DNA of 5,934 nucleotides, from the NCBI GenBank assembly GCA_016212195.1, contig JACRGW010000150.1, positions 1 through 5,934 on the forward strand, written 5' to 3'. Numbering within the stretch: the stretch's first letter is position 1; the number at the start of each line of letters is the position of its first letter. The DNA is from Nitrospirota bacterium (lineage in GTDB: Bacteria > Nitrospirota > Thermodesulfovibrionia > JACRGW01). Shown here one piece after another: positions 5,410 through 5,934 of this stretch. The translations under genes and the position numbers were made by a program. The notes beneath the pieces were generated by a model. That model had not been told where the DNA came from. It made no database searches and saw only the letters and a list, made by a program, of their open reading frames with translations.

Positions 5410-5487
5410 TGGGCGAGGGAAAATGCCGTACTCATTAAGGTTTCTCAAGATAAAAAGGGATACTAATTTATCCTTGAGTCTCGCCCA
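5410..5487 (+). terminator. compound stem-loop after the cytochrome gene
   Basis: Perfect 8-bp outer arms TGGGCGAG (5410-5417) and CTCGCCCA (5480-5487) enclose an inner stem CTCAAG-ATAA (5444-5453) with TTATCCTTGAG (5468-5478), one bulge. It begins 10 nt after the stop codon. The lack of a T run argues against a classic intrinsic terminator; a 3'-end stabilising structure is equally likely. Confidence 0.4.
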
Positions 5488-5490
5488 TAG

Positions 5491-5574
5491 AGGGGGAAGG
5501 TAACAAAGAAATCACCCTCCTTGCCTACTTTCCCCCTTAAATTCACGAAATGGACCTATCTTAAAAAAGGGGGA
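5491..5574. repeat. three-arm mutually exclusive stem-loop
   Basis: TTCCCCCT (5530-5537) can pair with AGGGGGAA upstream (5491-5498). Shifted by one base, TCCCCCTT (5531-5538) can pair with AAGGGGGA downstream (5567-5574), each with 8 bp. Only one hairpin can form at a time. The G/C-tract arms resemble degenerate interspersed repeats seen in many environmental bacterial genomes, so an eroded repeat is as plausible as a regulatory switch. Confidence 0.45.
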
Positions 5575-5591
5575 TGCCCATGGATGCTAAC

Positions 5592-5620
5592 TTGAGATAT
5601 TTTATTTCTTATGTTAAAAT
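5592..5620 (+). promoter_or_regulatory. strong candidate promoter for the sensor gene
   Basis: TTGAGA (5592-5597, 5 of 6 to consensus) and TAAAAT (5615-5620, 5 of 6) are separated by exactly 17 bp. Transcription would start near 5627, giving a leader of about 45 nt before the ATG at 5671. Confidence 0.6.
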
Positions 5621-5628
5621 TTTAACAT
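5611..5628. promoter_or_regulatory. perfect 18-bp palindrome over the -10 box
   Basis: ATGTTAAAATTTTAACAT is an exact palindrome with no spacer. It covers the whole -10 hexamer and the probable transcription start. A dimeric regulator bound here would block RNA polymerase, so an operator is the natural reading. Confidence 0.5.
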
Positions 5629-5656
5629 TCTTCTTTTACTAAAGCCTCTGGATTAT

Positions 5657-5671
5657 TCGGAGATCTTCCGA
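5657..5671 (+). promoter_or_regulatory. Shine-Dalgarno inside a small hairpin
   Basis: TCGGA (5657-5661) pairs with TCCGA (5667-5671) around a 5-nt loop. The GGAG Shine-Dalgarno (5659-5662, 8 nt before the start) and the A of the ATG are both involved. It could lower translation, though a 5-bp stem is weak. Confidence 0.3.
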
Positions 5672-5934
5672 TGACTAAGAAGAAAAGAAAGAAGAGCCTC
5701 CAGCGCAGGGTAGTAGTTTCTATCCTTCTGGTCGGTATCCTGTCGTGGGTCATAGGTCTAATTTCCATATATACATTTGGTAAAGAAACCATAGAAAAGA
5801 GCATAGGCGCCAATTTTCAGGCACTCGCCTCCCAGACAGGGAAAAAGATCGAGCTGATACTCAATCACCGCATATATGAGATAAAGACACTCTCTTCCCT
5901 GGAATTAATAAGATCTGTAGTAGAAGATGCTAAT
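5671..5934 (+). CDS. membrane sensor protein N-terminus, Cache-like (partial)
   Basis: The first 88 residues of a protein that continues past the window. A very basic start (Lys/Arg at 3-8, Arg12-Arg13) precedes one transmembrane helix (about 14-34). An extracytoplasmic region then begins with KETIEKSIGANFQALASQTGKKIE, followed by LILNHRIYEIKTLSSLELIRS. This pattern, a helix leading out of the membrane and then 'L...i..li..rv.ei..ls', is typical of the start of dCache sensor domains in histidine kinases, chemoreceptors and diguanylate cyclases. The output domain is off the window, so the class cannot be stated. The ATG has GGAG at 8 nt. The gene has its own promoter with an embedded palindrome. 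Confidence 0.75.
   Translation, partial: MTKKKRKKSLQRRVVVSILLVGILSWVIGLISIYTFGKETIEKSIGANFQALASQTGKKIELILNHRIYEIKTLSSLELIRSVVEDAN

Noticed and set aside
5622..5813. Minus-strand open frame of 63 codons at the right end
   Set aside because: It is antisense to the sensor gene, which has a promoter, Shine-Dalgarno, membrane helix and family-like sequence; the antisense product has none.

Overview
The window is bacterial. It holds two minus-strand genes, a divergent plus-strand ATP synthase F0 gene block, a secreted monohaem cytochrome c gene, and the 5' end of a membrane-anchored sensory protein. Frequent AGG, AGA and ATA codons, several TTG/GTG starts and a periplasmic cytochrome c fit a respiratory, diderm, moderate-GC bacterium. 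Something like Nitrospirota or Desulfobacterota is my guess, but the sequence does not prove the phylum.

Layout. 1-581 (minus, runs off the left edge): small kinase-fold protein related to RIO/lipopolysaccharide kinases. 585-1130 (minus): ICMT/PEMT-type membrane methyltransferase; the kinase frame follows its stop codon directly and in the same reading frame. 1131-1616: divergent intergenic region with a strikingly GC-rich, strongly self-complementary element (about 1219-1390) and then a good sigma70-type promoter (1465-1493). 1617-4503: atpZ, atpI, atpB (a), atpE (c), atpH (delta) and atpF (b), tightly packed or overlapping except for a 96-nt gap before atpH. This is a membrane sector plus delta stalk block: the F1 genes for alpha, gamma, beta and epsilon do not follow, and delta precedes b, the reverse of the textbook order. 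4504-4958: 455 bp with no supported gene but several inverted repeats and a coding-like relic. 4959-5399: exported class I cytochrome c. 5400-5670: two complex stem-loop regions, then a strong promoter whose -10 box lies inside a perfect 18-bp palindrome. 5671-end: N-terminus of a transmembrane sensor, probably Cache-type.

Function. The atp products would form the proton channel (a and c), the peripheral stalk (b and delta) and assembly factors (AtpZ, AtpI). They need F1 subunits encoded elsewhere. The c subunit has the proton-binding Glu but not the Gln/Ser-Thr sodium signature, so proton coupling is inferred. The cytochrome is probably a periplasmic electron carrier; nothing in the sequence ties it to a specific partner.

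I see no CRISPR array, tRNA, rRNA, intact transposon or obvious defence system. The most unusual parts are non-coding: the GC-rich folded element, the paired TGTGG-N7-CCACA sites, the palindrome-embedded promoter and the rearranged end of the atp block.
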